This document shows positions 35,920 through 44,766 of a stretch of DNA of 64,000 nt, one piece after another. This stretch comes from Aquimarina latercula DSM 2041 (GTDB lineage Bacteria > Bacteroidota > Bacteroidia > Flavobacteriales > Flavobacteriaceae), in assembly GCF_000430645.1 (NCBI RefSeq), contig NZ_AUMK01000003.1:186001-250000 (forward strand), in the 5' to 3' direction. How positions within the stretch are numbered: position 1 is the stretch's first letter; every line of letters begins with the position of its first letter. The notes beneath the pieces were generated by a model. The model was not told the origin of the DNA, did not search any database, and saw only the letters and a program-made list of their open reading frames with translations. The translations under genes and the position numbers were made by a program.

Positions 35920-37856
35920 TTATGCAGGAAAAGAGATGTTGGCTTTCAATCCCTTTTCGGTATTTGTATCAAAAGTAGCACTTCCGTCTATTGCATTTAT
36001 ACGGTTTTCCACATTCTGGATACCATTTGCTATATTTTGTTCAATTTCAGAAAACCCGATACCGTTATCGGTATACATAATATGTATCTTGTTATCTTCT
36101 TTTCTAAACGTAAGAGCGACTAGTGAGGCTTTACTATGCTTTTTCATATTGGTCATCAATTCCTGTAAACCCGATACGTTTCTATTTTTTTTAATGCAGG
36201 TATGTTGGTCCAGTGTTCTTCTGTTAACCCATTAATAATAATATTTGTCTGATCCGATCCGTATCTAGATACCATAGATCTCAGTTCATCCGTATATTGA
36301 GCACCGGTCTCGATACGATTATTTTCTCTAGAAATATCTCTGGTACGAGAATAGATATCTTCTAACTGATCCAATACAGGAGTTGTATCGGTATTGTTTT
36401 TTGTTTGTAATTGAGTCATAACCTGATACACATCGTTTGCCAATTCATCATGGACTTTTTTAGAAATACGTGTTTCTGTTTTATAAATTTCCTGGAGTTT
36501 TTCTTTTTTATGTTTAGTTCCGAGGTAGAAAAATAGGAAAATAGAAGAAAGAATAATCAGTAGTCCAGTTCCGGCATATAAGATGTTTTGGGTTTCTTTT
36601 TTCTGAAGAGAAAGAGCTTTTTGACTATTTTCAGTTTTAAGAATTAAATTTTCTTTTTCTTTTTGTTCAGTTTCATACCTTATTCTTGCAAATTTATTCT
36701 TGGATAGACTATTTGATGAATTAATACTATCACTGATTTTTTTATATTCCAGTAATTGATTTAATGAGTTTTTGTCTATTTGGATTATTAAATCAAGAGA
36801 TTCTATAGTCCCACTTATACTTTTTAACTCCTTTGAAATTTGATATGCATTTTTAGCGTATTTCATTGCCGAATCTTTATTTCTACCAATATGATATTTT
36901 GCAAGATGAACGTTACTAGCTATCATTCCTTTAATATCCTTTTGGTTTTCTCTTATTTTTAATGCTTCCAGTAATTCTTTTTTAGTCCAAGTATAATTCA
37001 ATTTTGATTTTGTAAAAGCAAGATTACTAAGAACACGAGCTTTTTCTTTAGAATCCTGGATCATCAAAGAATCAGTAATGAGTTGTTCAAATACTTTTAT
37101 TGCATCATAATATTTTTTCATTTTTAGATAGATGACACCTTTTGTGTTTTTATAAAGACTTCTGTGTGTATTAGATGTAGTTATTTGTATAGCTTTTTTG
37201 TTATATTTCAATGCATTTTTATAATCCTTTTGTTCTCTTGAACTTATTGCAATTATTTGGTATAACTCAGCTATTTGTGTTGGGTTTTGAATTGTATCCA
37301 GATATTTTAGGGCCTTAAAACACGTAGCCTCACTTGATATAAAATCTCCAAAGGATTTTTCAATATCCGCAATTGATCTTAATTGCTTTGCAACTTTTAA
37401 ACTATCATTAATAGTTTTATAGAGGTTGAAACTTTTATAATAATTTGTATACGCTTCGGTAATTTTGTCCTGTTTATAGTAATAACGAGCAAGTTTTCCA
37501 TAACCTTTTGCTAAATATGAGGTATCACCAAATTTTAAAGAAGTTTTAATTAAATCTTCTGTCGTTTTTATGGCATTAATATACTCCTTATTGCTTCCAT
37601 GCATTGTTGATTTATAACTTATAGATTTTAATATAAAGGAATCAATTTGATTTTCTTTCGAAATTAATATAGCCTCATTAATTGATTTTAATCTTTGACT
37701 ATTTGGTAATTGTTTATTTTTGGATTGATTAATTTTTTTATGAATACTATCAATAATAGGAGGATTTATATAATTGTTGTTTTTACCTTCATTCTTAGAA
37801 CAAAAAAGAAAAGTAATCGATATAAAAAAGAGGAATGTTAGTCTTATAGCTTTCAT
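35920..37856 (-). pseudogene. TPR-type histidine kinase interrupted by a one-base frameshift
   Basis: The first frame (start at 37856) encodes a signal/lipoprotein-like N-terminus, a helical TPR sensor region (about 40-380), one membrane helix (about 415-435) and the HisKA_3-like dimer helix with His469 in KKVHDELANDVYQ. It ends at YRVYRN at 36156. The ATPase domain continues in another frame: the N-box EELMTNMKKHSKA-like segment (here QELMTNMKKHS) and TDNGIGFSE lie at 35920-36175. Inserting one T in the GTTTAC run near 36177 joins the frames as YRVLQELMTN. It may be a sequencing artefact or a real inactivation; the downstream regulator is intact. Confidence 0.8.
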
Positions 37857-37902
37857 TCCTCTAAATTAATAAAATATGAATATTTATTTGGTAAATATTC
37901 CC

Positions 37903-38061
37903 TTAGTCATCATCTTCTTCTTCGGACTCTACGGTAGAACCATCTTCTCCTTCTGTAGCTAGTTCTTCAATAGCGATTTCTTCTGCTAAATCAGAGGTTG
38001 TACACGAAAATATTGAAAAACTAAACATTACTATTGCTAAAATTACAAATGAATTTCTCAT
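37903..38061 (-). CDS. Small acidic lipoprotein (52 aa)
   Basis: The ATG at 38061 gives a 52-aa protein: signal peptide with lipobox IFSC, then TTSDLAEEIAIEELATEGED and a highly acidic tail ending EEEDDD. An upstream ATG (38097) would add 12 residues without a signal. It lies 47 bp upstream of the TPR kinase on the same strand, so it may be cotranscribed. Function unknown. Confidence 0.6.
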   Translation of the reverse strand: MRNSFVILAIVMFSFSIFSCTTSDLAEEIAIEELATEGEDGSTVESEEEDDD

Positions 38062-38417
38062 CTTTTTTTGTTTAAAAAAATTATACAATAGCGCCACTTC
38101 CTGGTTTTAGAATCCAGAAGATTATTGCCAGATGATGGCGCGTTAAATGAGAAAAGGCCTTTTCTACTTTTGGGAAGAATGTTTGGAAAGTCAAAGACAG
38201 AGAAAGTAGGTTGTTCTTCCCGGATCAACTGTCTGATCCTGTCTTATATTTCCTGTTTTGAATTAGTTTGTATACATTTGTCTTGTTATCTAAGCAAGAC
38301 TTTAACTAAGTCTGGGACAAAGATATTACCACGTTACCCCACTACAGGTAAGGGATTCCAAAGATTCCATAGAATCTTTTTATTCCAATTATTCCATATT
38401 ACTAAATTTTGAATGTT
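38062..38417. other. Noncoding stretch between divergent genes
   Basis: A 356-bp region between the lipoprotein and the gene at 38418. A plus-strand frame (38125-38412) lacks family features and is probably chance. Short repeats of ATTCC near 38350-38400 and the palindrome AGAAAAGGCCTTTTCT near 38149 are seen. Otherwise nothing is recognised. Confidence 0.4.
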
Positions 38418-39191
38418 ATGAATGATATTACCTATGAAGAGTATATCCGTGCAATTAGAAATAAATATTCTTTACAAAGTGGAGGAGATCTAAGTACTTT
38501 ATTAGCTAAACCAACTAGAGCCAATCTTAAGAAAGCTTGCATTGAAGCTTATGATATAAGAAGGCTACAAAGCGACAAAAGAATTCTTAAACAATTTTTT
38601 GATATTCAAAATGAAGATGGTTTTAAAATCAAGAAAGAATTTGATAATGATAAGTTTGTACCAATAATTAACTTTTTAAAAGGAAAAACTGATTCAATTC
38701 AATCTTCTATATCTTTAGAACTTGTTGCAGTATTAATTGATTTTAAACCAAGACCGTTTTTAGAGTATAAAAGGAATGGAAATAAAATAATTAAACCTCC
38801 TTCAGGTAGCGGAGATGGAAAAACAAAAATTCCTTGGAAGAAAATTACTATAACAATTAGCTTCATTTCTTTAGTTTCGGTGTTATTTTATTTAGGATAT
38901 AATTGGCAACAAAAAGACTGTATGGTTTGGAAAGAAGATCATTATGAAAGCGCAAGTTGTAATACAAAAGGTATTAGTCTTAACTATAATCAGGATTGGG
39001 TTGACAATTTTAAGAAAGCACAAAATGATACCATCGAAACCTTTTTCAAGCAAGGGGATACCTTATATTGGTATTATAAGAGAAATAATAAAGTAGAGCT
39101 TTTTACAAAATCGGGGATGCATCCTACGGAAAATGTAAGACTAAAACCAATTACTGAGACAATAGTTCGTAATTATATATTGAAAGAGTAA
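38418..39191 (+). CDS. Unknown protein with one transmembrane helix
   Basis: A 257-aa protein using the ATG at 38418 (an in-frame TTG lies at 38409). The first 100 residues are charged and helical (YEEYIRAIRNKYSLQSGGDL). The Gly/Ser/Pro linker (PPSGSGDGK) precedes a membrane helix (about 140-162). The C-terminal part (DCMVWKEDHYESASCN onward) would be periplasmic and contains two Cys. No family recognised; the layout suggests a sensor-like or anchor protein. Confidence 0.6.
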   Translation: MNDITYEEYIRAIRNKYSLQSGGDLSTLLAKPTRANLKKACIEAYDIRRLQSDKRILKQFFDIQNEDGFKIKKEFDNDKFVPIINFLKGKTDSIQSSISLELVAVLIDFKPRPFLEYKRNGNKIIKPPSGSGDGKTKIPWKKITITISFISLVSVLFYLGYNWQQKDCMVWKEDHYESASCNTKGISLNYNQDWVDNFKKAQNDTIETFFKQGDTLYWYYKRNNKVELFTKSGMHPTENVRLKPITETIVRNYILKE

Positions 39192-39363
39192 ATAGAATCT
39201 AATTCTAAACCTTACATTAATATATACATAGAAACTTTCTTAAAAAATCACCTATCAATGCCATATATTAGGGTAACATTTTACCTCATTTTGATACTTA
39301 CAAGAGTATGAACTTGATAAATTAAAAGCATTTTAGCACAACTCTTAAATTTTCTAATATCCG

Positions 39364-40476
39364 ATGAAGAACTATTTTACATTTTCTCTCTTTTTAATAC
39401 TAACTGCGACCTGTATTGCTCAAAAGGCGCAATCTGTGGATACTACATATCTACGTTATGATCGAAGTCCTGGATACCCAACATTGTCTAATTATATGCT
39501 GGTCAAAACCAAATTACCATCAGGTAAATATGAGTTTAAAGAATATTACCGTTTTAATGAGCCAATGACATTAAAAGCCAGCTACGAAGGTTTTGGTAAT
39601 GGAAAAAAAGAAGGGCTTTATAAAGGATATACTAAAGATATATTTATAAAAGAAGAAGGTGCATATGAAGAGGATAAAAAAGTAGGAGAATGGATATATT
39701 ATAAGAAAGGACAGTTGCAATGCAAAGTAAGTTACGTAGATGGCAAGAAAGAAGGAACTTCTGTGTATTATGCAAATGGTAAAGAACTATATACCTGGAA
39801 TTATAAAAATGGAAAATCTCACGGTTATAACAAAAGTTATTATGAAGATGGCACGCCTAAGTTTGAAGGTACGTATAATGAAGGGAAACTAGAAGGTAAA
39901 ATCAGTGAATACGATAAAAAAGGTTTTCTGAGAACGATCTCTCTTTATAAAAATGGAAAAAGACATGGCGCGTTCACACGATATAGAAGCGATGGCAATG
40001 TAATGGGAGCAGGAACCTATGCAGAAGGAAAGGAAATAGGCGAGTGGACTTGGTATAGAACAGATGGAAGTATGAGTAGTCGAGAGTTATATTCTGATAA
40101 AGGGAAATTAAAAAAAGCAACGTTTTATAATAAAAAAGGTGAAGCGATAAAAACTAGAAAGAAAGATGTTTTTACCGGAGTTATCGAAGAAAAGAAAAAA
40201 TTAAAAAAAATAATTCAGGCACATGTAAAAGGTACATTTAATTATCCGCAGACAATGTATCAACGGGGAATAGAAGGTAAGGTGTATGTGAAGTTTAAAG
40301 TAACAAAAGAAGGGAATGTAAGTGATATAGATTATAGATCAGATACACATAATTCTTTAGAAATACAGGCAAAAAACCTTATAGCTTCTATTCCAAAACA
40401 AAAACCTGCGATTATTCATAACCTGCCTATGGATGTATGGTTTAGTATTCCAATGATATTTAGAATAAAACCTTGA
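39364..40476 (+). CDS. MORN_2-repeat protein with TonB C-terminal domain
   Basis: A 370-aa exported protein with a signal peptide (1-19). Residues 50-240 hold about seven MORN_2/YwqK-like repeats of the form GxYxxGKKxGxW (for example GAYEEDKKVGEWIYYKKG and GTYAEGKEIGEWTW). The C-terminal 90 residues (TFNYPQTMYQRGIEGKVYV to PMIFRI) match a TonB-like C-terminal domain, including the YP-x-x-x-x-x-GI-G-VYV core. No TonB membrane helix is present, so it is a periplasmic protein rather than a classical TonB. Role unknown. Confidence 0.8.
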   Translation: MKNYFTFSLFLILTATCIAQKAQSVDTTYLRYDRSPGYPTLSNYMLVKTKLPSGKYEFKEYYRFNEPMTLKASYEGFGNGKKEGLYKGYTKDIFIKEEGAYEEDKKVGEWIYYKKGQLQCKVSYVDGKKEGTSVYYANGKELYTWNYKNGKSHGYNKSYYEDGTPKFEGTYNEGKLEGKISEYDKKGFLRTISLYKNGKRHGAFTRYRSDGNVMGAGTYAEGKEIGEWTWYRTDGSMSSRELYSDKGKLKKATFYNKKGEAIKTRKKDVFTGVIEEKKKLKKIIQAHVKGTFNYPQTMYQRGIEGKVYVKFKVTKEGNVSDIDYRSDTHNSLEIQAKNLIASIPKQKPAIIHNLPMDVWFSIPMIFRIKP

Positions 40477-40561
40477 TTATTTAATGAATGATATCCGAAA
40501 AATGGCTGTTGCGTATTGCTTTTTAAAATACGCTAACATGGTATTAATGTACTAGTTGATG
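40477..40561. other. Spacer before ncRNA-like element copy 1
   Basis: A short AT-rich spacer with no similarity to the region before copy 2. It holds the possible promoter of the element. Confidence 0.3.
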
Positions 40562-40920
40562 TTAACTTCTCATTAACAAAATCATCTAAAAATACTCAAA
40601 ACCTACTACTATAACTAGGAAGCAGGTACTTATATAGGTAGGTACATCGAAATGAGCGTTTCGCTTAGGGGACTTATCATAGTAGGTGCTAGTAACCCAA
40701 AGCGTTGCTTGGGGTAGTTCTAATGAAAGGTAAGGGTATTTCTGACAGAAGCAAGACTAGGTGTAAACAGAAGTGACTCTTGTGTCAGAAGGAAGTGTTA
40801 CTTCTGTTTAATACAGGAACGTCCTATATCAGAACTAGGAGGAGAGTAGTACATAAATAGGAGTGAGGTACCTCTGAAGTACCCCAAAACGAACAAAAAA
40901 TGTTAATTTTTTAGTATAGT
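40562..40920 (+). ncRNA. Structured noncoding element, copy 1 (359 nt)
   Basis: A noncoding segment that recurs as a nearly colinear copy at 43247-43606; I estimate 80-85% identity by eye. Several hairpins are visible in both copies: GAGCG-TTT-CGCTT (T-G wobble in copy 2), TTCT-GAC-AGAA, AGGA-ACG-TCCT, GGTAC-CTCTGAA-GTACC, and an acceptor-like ACCCAAAGC / GCTTGGGGT stem in which copy 2 keeps partial pairing. A longer helix AAACAGAAGTGAC / GTTACTTCTGTTT is present in this copy. A distant pair ACCUACUA / UAGUAGGU is retained in both. No frame of useful length exists on either strand. The strand is inferred only from adjacent gene direction; the family is not known to me. Confidence 0.55.
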
Positions 40921-41080
40921 ATTAGGTGACTGAGGCTCTAGAAGGGTGATTACTGGGGGCTTCGACTCCACGGTTGCTGAGTTTGTCGGACTTCGACTCC
41001 ATGATTACTGAGCCTGCCGGGCTACGAGAGCCTCAGCCCTCGGCTGTTCGAACCCTGAGGCTCTCGAAGGGTGAGCTTGT
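40921..41080. repeat. GC-rich palindromic repeat cluster R4
   Basis: It starts immediately after the ncRNA-like element with ATTAGGTGACTGAGGCTCT. Units include CTTCGACTCCACGGTTGCTG, GGGCTACGAGAGCCTCAGCC and AACCCTGAGGCTCTCGAAGG. It ends before the small membrane protein gene at 41114. Confidence 0.88.
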
Positions 41081-41113
41081 CAAATTGGTAGTCTAGGTAC
41101 CGTTTTTAAAATT

Positions 41114-41380
41114 ATGCATTGGCCTTTTCAGGATATTCTTATTGTGATAGGGTGTATTGGAATTGTTTGTGTTTATGTCTTACATTTCATTAAAAAACCT
41201 ATCAAAAAACGATTAGATTATTTAAAACTTGCATGGGTACTAATACTATATATTGGAGCTATACTAAAGTTATATAATTTAATATCTGGAGATTATAGAA
41301 TTCTTACTGTAGTACTAATGATACTGGCACTTATGGATTATACGTTGCCTAAGATTAAAAACAAAACATTGTTTGATTAG
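41114..41380 (+). CDS. Small membrane protein (88 aa, three helices)
   Basis: An 88-aa, strongly hydrophobic protein with about three transmembrane helices (about 9-25, 36-52 and 63-78) separated by short basic loops. It begins about 34 bp after repeat cluster R4 and lies upstream of the Hint protein. Function not recognised. Confidence 0.55.
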   Translation: MHWPFQDILIVIGCIGIVCVYVLHFIKKPIKKRLDYLKLAWVLILYIGAILKLYNLISGDYRILTVVLMILALMDYTLPKIKNKTLFD

Positions 41381-41490
41381 GCATATTCTGTATTAAAATT
41401 TTAACACTTGTTTAATCTCCTTATTATAAATAGTATCTTTGTTAGGTAACAAGATGATCCATAACAGCTTCTTGCCCCAAAAAAGTGAAT

Positions 41491-42762
41491 ATGATGAAAC
41501 CTATATTGTCCTTTTATGTACTGCTGTTATGCTCTGTGGTAGCTACTGCACAGGAAATCAAAGCATTAATTCCTTCTGTAGAACTTTTAGAATTTAGTAA
41601 AGAAGGTGAGCAGGAGTTTAATAGAAATTGGAAAGCTTGCGAAGTTATCTGGGAAAAGATGCAAAATGGTATCGAGTATAAAGACCTTACTGCTCAGGAA
41701 CAACAAGATTTAGAGAAGGTAAGTGAGGTGCATGGCGATTATTGGCAAGTAGGTACTGATGGATGTAGTTGGTATTGTGGTGCTAGTATTGCTAAGGTTT
41801 CTGCTTCTTCTTATTTAAAGACACAAGGGAAAACATCATATATTCCCGAAAATTCTCATGATTTTGATTATAAAAATGCTTGGGTAGAGGGAGTTGAAGG
41901 ATATGGAGTTGGTGAGTTTTTGGAATTTAGCTTTCCTCAGGAAAATCCTAGAATTACTAAAATTAGTATAGTAAACGGGTATGTAAAAAGCGAAAAAGCT
42001 TGGAAAGCAAATAGTAGAGTTAAAAAACTAAAAATGTATATAGATGATAAACCGTATGCTATTTTAGACTTAAAAGATCAAAGAGCAACTAATCATTTTA
42101 CGGTTGATCCAATTGGTAACGATGATCGTGATAATTATGATGAACTTTCCAAGTTACCGGATTGGACTATCAAGTTTGAAATTCTAGAAGTATATCCAGG
42201 GGAATCATATGATGATACCGTGATTTCAGAAATCTATTTTGATGGGATTGATGTACATTGCTTTGCTGCTGGCACCATGGTGACCATGGCTAATGCTACA
42301 CAAAAATCAATTGAATTGATAAAAGTTGGTGATCAGGTAGTATCTTATCATAAACAAACAAAAACCTATACCACTGCTATTGTAGAAGAAGTAGCTAGCC
42401 CAATACACAACAACCTAGTTACCATTACTTTTGATGACCAATCAACGATAACATTTACCAATGATCATCCTCTATTACGAGCCAATGGAGATTGGGTTTC
42501 TTATAATCCTTCGAAAACAATAAAAGACTATGATTATGACCGAGTTTATCAACTAAAAATAGGAGATGTTCTACAAGGAAATGATATGCAACGAACCGTT
42601 ACATCTATTAAAACAACTGAAGCAGCGCAGCCTACATATACCATAGTACGTTTAGATACAGGAACTAATTTTATTGCTAATAATATTGTGGCAGGAACAG
42701 AACCATTAAGGAAAATAAAAAAATGTGATGTTCATAAATCAAATTGTAAAGTAGTAAAGTAA
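41491..42762 (+). CDS. Secreted protein with glycan-binding-like and Hint domains
   Basis: About 423 aa (the first ATG is 41491; an in-frame GTG at 41485 also exists). A signal peptide covers residues 1-20 (ATAQ). Residues about 75-245 look like a NADase-type glycan-binding/discoidin-like domain (GTDGCSWYCGASI, GVGEFLEFSFP, ITKISIVNGYVKS, WTIKFEILEVYPG). From Cys257 (CFAAGTMVTMAN) a Hint fold runs to about residue 400, with NDHPLL (His326) and a terminal FIANNIVAG. Hint domains autocatalytically cleave; here the nucleophilic Cys and His are present but the classical C-terminal Asn-Cys/Ser junction is replaced by Asn-Asn-Ile. A short Lys/Cys tail follows. The next gene starts 6 bp after the stop. 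Confidence 0.78.
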   Translation: MMKPILSFYVLLLCSVVATAQEIKALIPSVELLEFSKEGEQEFNRNWKACEVIWEKMQNGIEYKDLTAQEQQDLEKVSEVHGDYWQVGTDGCSWYCGASIAKVSASSYLKTQGKTSYIPENSHDFDYKNAWVEGVEGYGVGEFLEFSFPQENPRITKISIVNGYVKSEKAWKANSRVKKLKMYIDDKPYAILDLKDQRATNHFTVDPIGNDDRDNYDELSKLPDWTIKFEILEVYPGESYDDTVISEIYFDGIDVHCFAAGTMVTMANATQKSIELIKVGDQVVSYHKQTKTYTTAIVEEVASPIHNNLVTITFDDQSTITFTNDHPLLRANGDWVSYNPSKTIKDYDYDRVYQLKIGDVLQGNDMQRTVTSIKTTEAAQPTYTIVRLDTGTNFIANNIVAGTEPLRKIKKCDVHKSNCKVVK

Positions 42763-42768
42763 ATAGAG

Positions 42769-43182
42769 ATGCTCATATACCTTAGTATCATAGAAATAGT
42801 ATTAGTTGCGTATACTTTGTACGAAGGATATCGATATTTCAGTTTTAAATATTTATCGCTTACTATTGATGCTACTGTAATTTTATGTCAGGCCGATAAA
42901 GCTTTTCAAACAGTTACTTCAAGATTGTTAAAAGGAACAAGACAGGTAATGAAAGTAGGGCTTTCCTATAAAATAGATGGAAAAAGCTATTCTGAGATTC
43001 AAAAAATTTCATATAATCCTGAGATAAACCTTGGCAGTACTATACCACTAAAAGTTCTAAAGAATAATCCTAATGTTTGCAGCTTACATAAGGATATTGT
43101 TCGTTTAAGAAGGTTAACGTTAGCAGTGATATTCTTAATATTTTGGTCCGTATTGTCCTATGTTGCCCTGAAAACTTCTTAA
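42769..43182 (+). CDS. DUF3592-like membrane protein
   Basis: A 137-aa protein with N- and C-terminal membrane helices (about 2-20 and 112-131) enclosing a small soluble domain (SYKIDGKSYSEIQKISYNPEINLG followed by LKVLKNNPN). This matches DUF3592-like proteins. It starts 6 bp after the Hint protein gene, suggesting cotranslation; a role in anchoring or immunity is possible but unsupported. Confidence 0.6.
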   Translation: MLIYLSIIEIVLVAYTLYEGYRYFSFKYLSLTIDATVILCQADKAFQTVTSRLLKGTRQVMKVGLSYKIDGKSYSEIQKISYNPEINLGSTIPLKVLKNNPNVCSLHKDIVRLRRLTLAVIFLIFWSVLSYVALKTS

Positions 43183-43246
43183 GCATCTTATACTTATATG
43201 TCCTTAAAACTATGGTAATCTTTATTACAGTATGTGCGTTTACAAA
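43183..43246. other. Spacer before ncRNA-like element copy 2
   Basis: A short AT-rich spacer unlike the one before copy 1; possible promoter region. Confidence 0.3.
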
Positions 43247-43606
43247 TTAACTTCTCATTAACGAAAATTATCTAAGAATACTCAAAACCTACTACCATTA
43301 CCAGGGAGTGGGTACATATATAAGTAGGCATGTCGAGATGAGTGTTTCGCTTAGGAGACTTATCATAGTAGGTGCTAGTAAGCAAAAGCTTTGCATTGGT
43401 TAGTTCTAGTAAAAGGTAAGGGTACTTCTAACAGAAGCATGGCTAGGTATAAAGAGAAGTAACTCTTGTGTCAGAAGGAAGTGTCACTTGTTTTTAACAC
43501 AGGAACTTCCTATATCAGAACTAAAAGGAGAGTAGTACATAAATAGGAGTGAGGTACCTTTGAAGTACCCCTAAAACAACAAAAAAAGTTAATTTTTTAT
43601 TATAGT
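43247..43606 (+). ncRNA. Structured noncoding element, copy 2 (360 nt)
   Basis: A colinear homolog of 40562-40920 with a one-base length difference. Substitutions are mainly transitions, and the short hairpins persist: AGTG-TTT-CGCT uses a U-G pair, CTTCT-AAC-AGAAG extends by a pair, AGGAA-CT-TCCT is kept and GGTAC-CTTTGAA-GTACC changes only in its loop. Fully conserved blocks include GACTTATCATAGTAGGTGC, CTCTTGTGTCAGAAGG and GTAGTACATAAATAGGAGTG. No coding frame. It precedes repeat cluster R5. Confidence 0.55.
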
Positions 43607-43921
43607 ATTAGGTGACTGTGGCTCTCGAAGTCACCGGGCTTCGGCTCTGCGGTTGTTGAGTTTGTCGGACTTCGACTCCGCGGCTGCTGAGTTTACCGAA
43701 GTACAGCCCTCGGCTGGTTACATTCTCGAACCCTGAGCGGAGTCGAAGGGTGATTACTGTCGGGCTTCGACTCCATGATTACTGAGCCTGCCGAAGTACA
43801 GCCCTCGGATGATGATATTCCCCGAATCCTGAGGTATCATACTGAGCCTGCCGGGCTTCGAGAGCCTCAGCCCTCGGATACTGATATTCTCGAACCCTGA
43901 TTACTGCGGGTTTCGATTATT
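43607..43921. repeat. GC-rich palindromic repeat cluster R5
   Basis: The longest continuous run in the window, joined to the second ncRNA-like element at TATTAGGTGACTG. It contains a near-perfect hairpin with arms GGTGACT / AGTCACC, several CTTCGACTCC-type units with TGCTGAGTTT, an AACCCTGAGCGGAGTCGAAG unit near 43730 and CGAGAGCCTCAGCC near 43860. Confidence 0.88.
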
Positions 43922-44044
43922 CCAGAATCAGTATTAAATTTTAATTACTTACTTGCATTAAGAACTCTTTATAACTATCCGTTAAACCCTAGTTAAACCA
44001 GCCTTTTTACTTGTTTTTGGCGTTCTTGAATGTTATACTAAAAT
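43922..44044. promoter_or_regulatory. Upstream region of the SDR gene
   Basis: AT-rich leader after R5; the start codon follows a run with AATGTTATACTAAAAT. No further signal is recognised. Confidence 0.3.
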
Positions 44045-44686
44045 ATGGAAAAAATACTAGTAGTAGGTGCCACAGGTACCACAGGAAATATAGTCATTAA
44101 TGAATTAAATAATCAAGATAATTTTGAACCGGTTGCAATGGTGCGAAAAAAAGAGCAGCAACTAAAGTTTGAAAAACAAGGCATACAAACCGTACTAGCC
44201 GACTTATCCGAAGATGTTACTCACGTAACTAAAGGTATAGATAAAGTAATTTTTGCTGCAGGATCAAAAGGAAAAGCATTAGAAACTGTAGATCGTAAAG
44301 GAGCGATGAAAATTGTTGACGCCTCTAAAAAACATAAAGTTCATAAACTCGTTATGTTAAGTTCTATAGGAGCAGACGCTCCGCAGCAGTCTGATAAATT
44401 ACAAGATTATCTACAGGCTAAAAATGATGCTGATGAATATCTGGCCAATAGCGGTTTAGATTTTACGATTGTTAGACCTGGTACACTGAATGATGAAGTA
44501 CCAACGGGAAAAATACGATTAGCAACAAGTTTAGATAATAAAAAAGGTTCTATACCAAGAGGAGATGTTGCCAAGGTATTAGTACAGAGTTTAGAAGATA
44601 CTATTGCTAGAAGAGAAGTTTTCGAAATACTCAATGGAGAACAACATATCAAAGAAGCATTGGATACGATGGTTAGTGCCCAATAG
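44045..44686 (+). CDS. NAD(P)-binding atypical SDR family protein
   Basis: A 213-aa Rossmann-fold protein of the atypical SDR5 group (YwnB/NmrA-like). The Gly-rich motif VVGATGTTGNIV is at residues 6-17. VIFAAGSKGKALETVDRKGA and KLVMLSSIGAD carry the conserved strand and serine, and FTIVRPGTL near residue 142 is family-typical. The role may be NADP-dependent reduction or redox sensing; no pathway neighbours. A terminator follows. Confidence 0.85.
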   Translation: MEKILVVGATGTTGNIVINELNNQDNFEPVAMVRKKEQQLKFEKQGIQTVLADLSEDVTHVTKGIDKVIFAAGSKGKALETVDRKGAMKIVDASKKHKVHKLVMLSSIGADAPQQSDKLQDYLQAKNDADEYLANSGLDFTIVRPGTLNDEVPTGKIRLATSLDNKKGSIPRGDVAKVLVQSLEDTIARREVFEILNGEQHIKEALDTMVSAQ

Positions 44687-44713
44687 TTAATGAACACTAA
44701 GTGTTTGTTTGTA

Positions 44714-44757
44714 AACATCCCATTAAACATATATCGTTTGATGAGATGTTTTTTTAT
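44714..44757 (+). terminator. Rho-independent terminator
   Basis: AACATCCCATTAAAC pairs with GTTTGATGAGATGTT (one mismatch and one G-U) and is followed by a T run. Confidence 0.85.
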
Positions 44758-44766
44758 TTTCTAACT

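Noticed and set aside
38125..38412. Plus-strand 95-aa frame
   Set aside because: No recognisable domain, runs through what looks like intergenic DNA, and overlaps the likely promoter of the gene at 38418.
40562..43606. Interpretation of the paired elements as group II introns or retrons
   Set aside because: No reverse transcriptase is encoded near either copy and no domain V-like hairpin or msr/msd pattern was found; the idea is kept only as an alternative.
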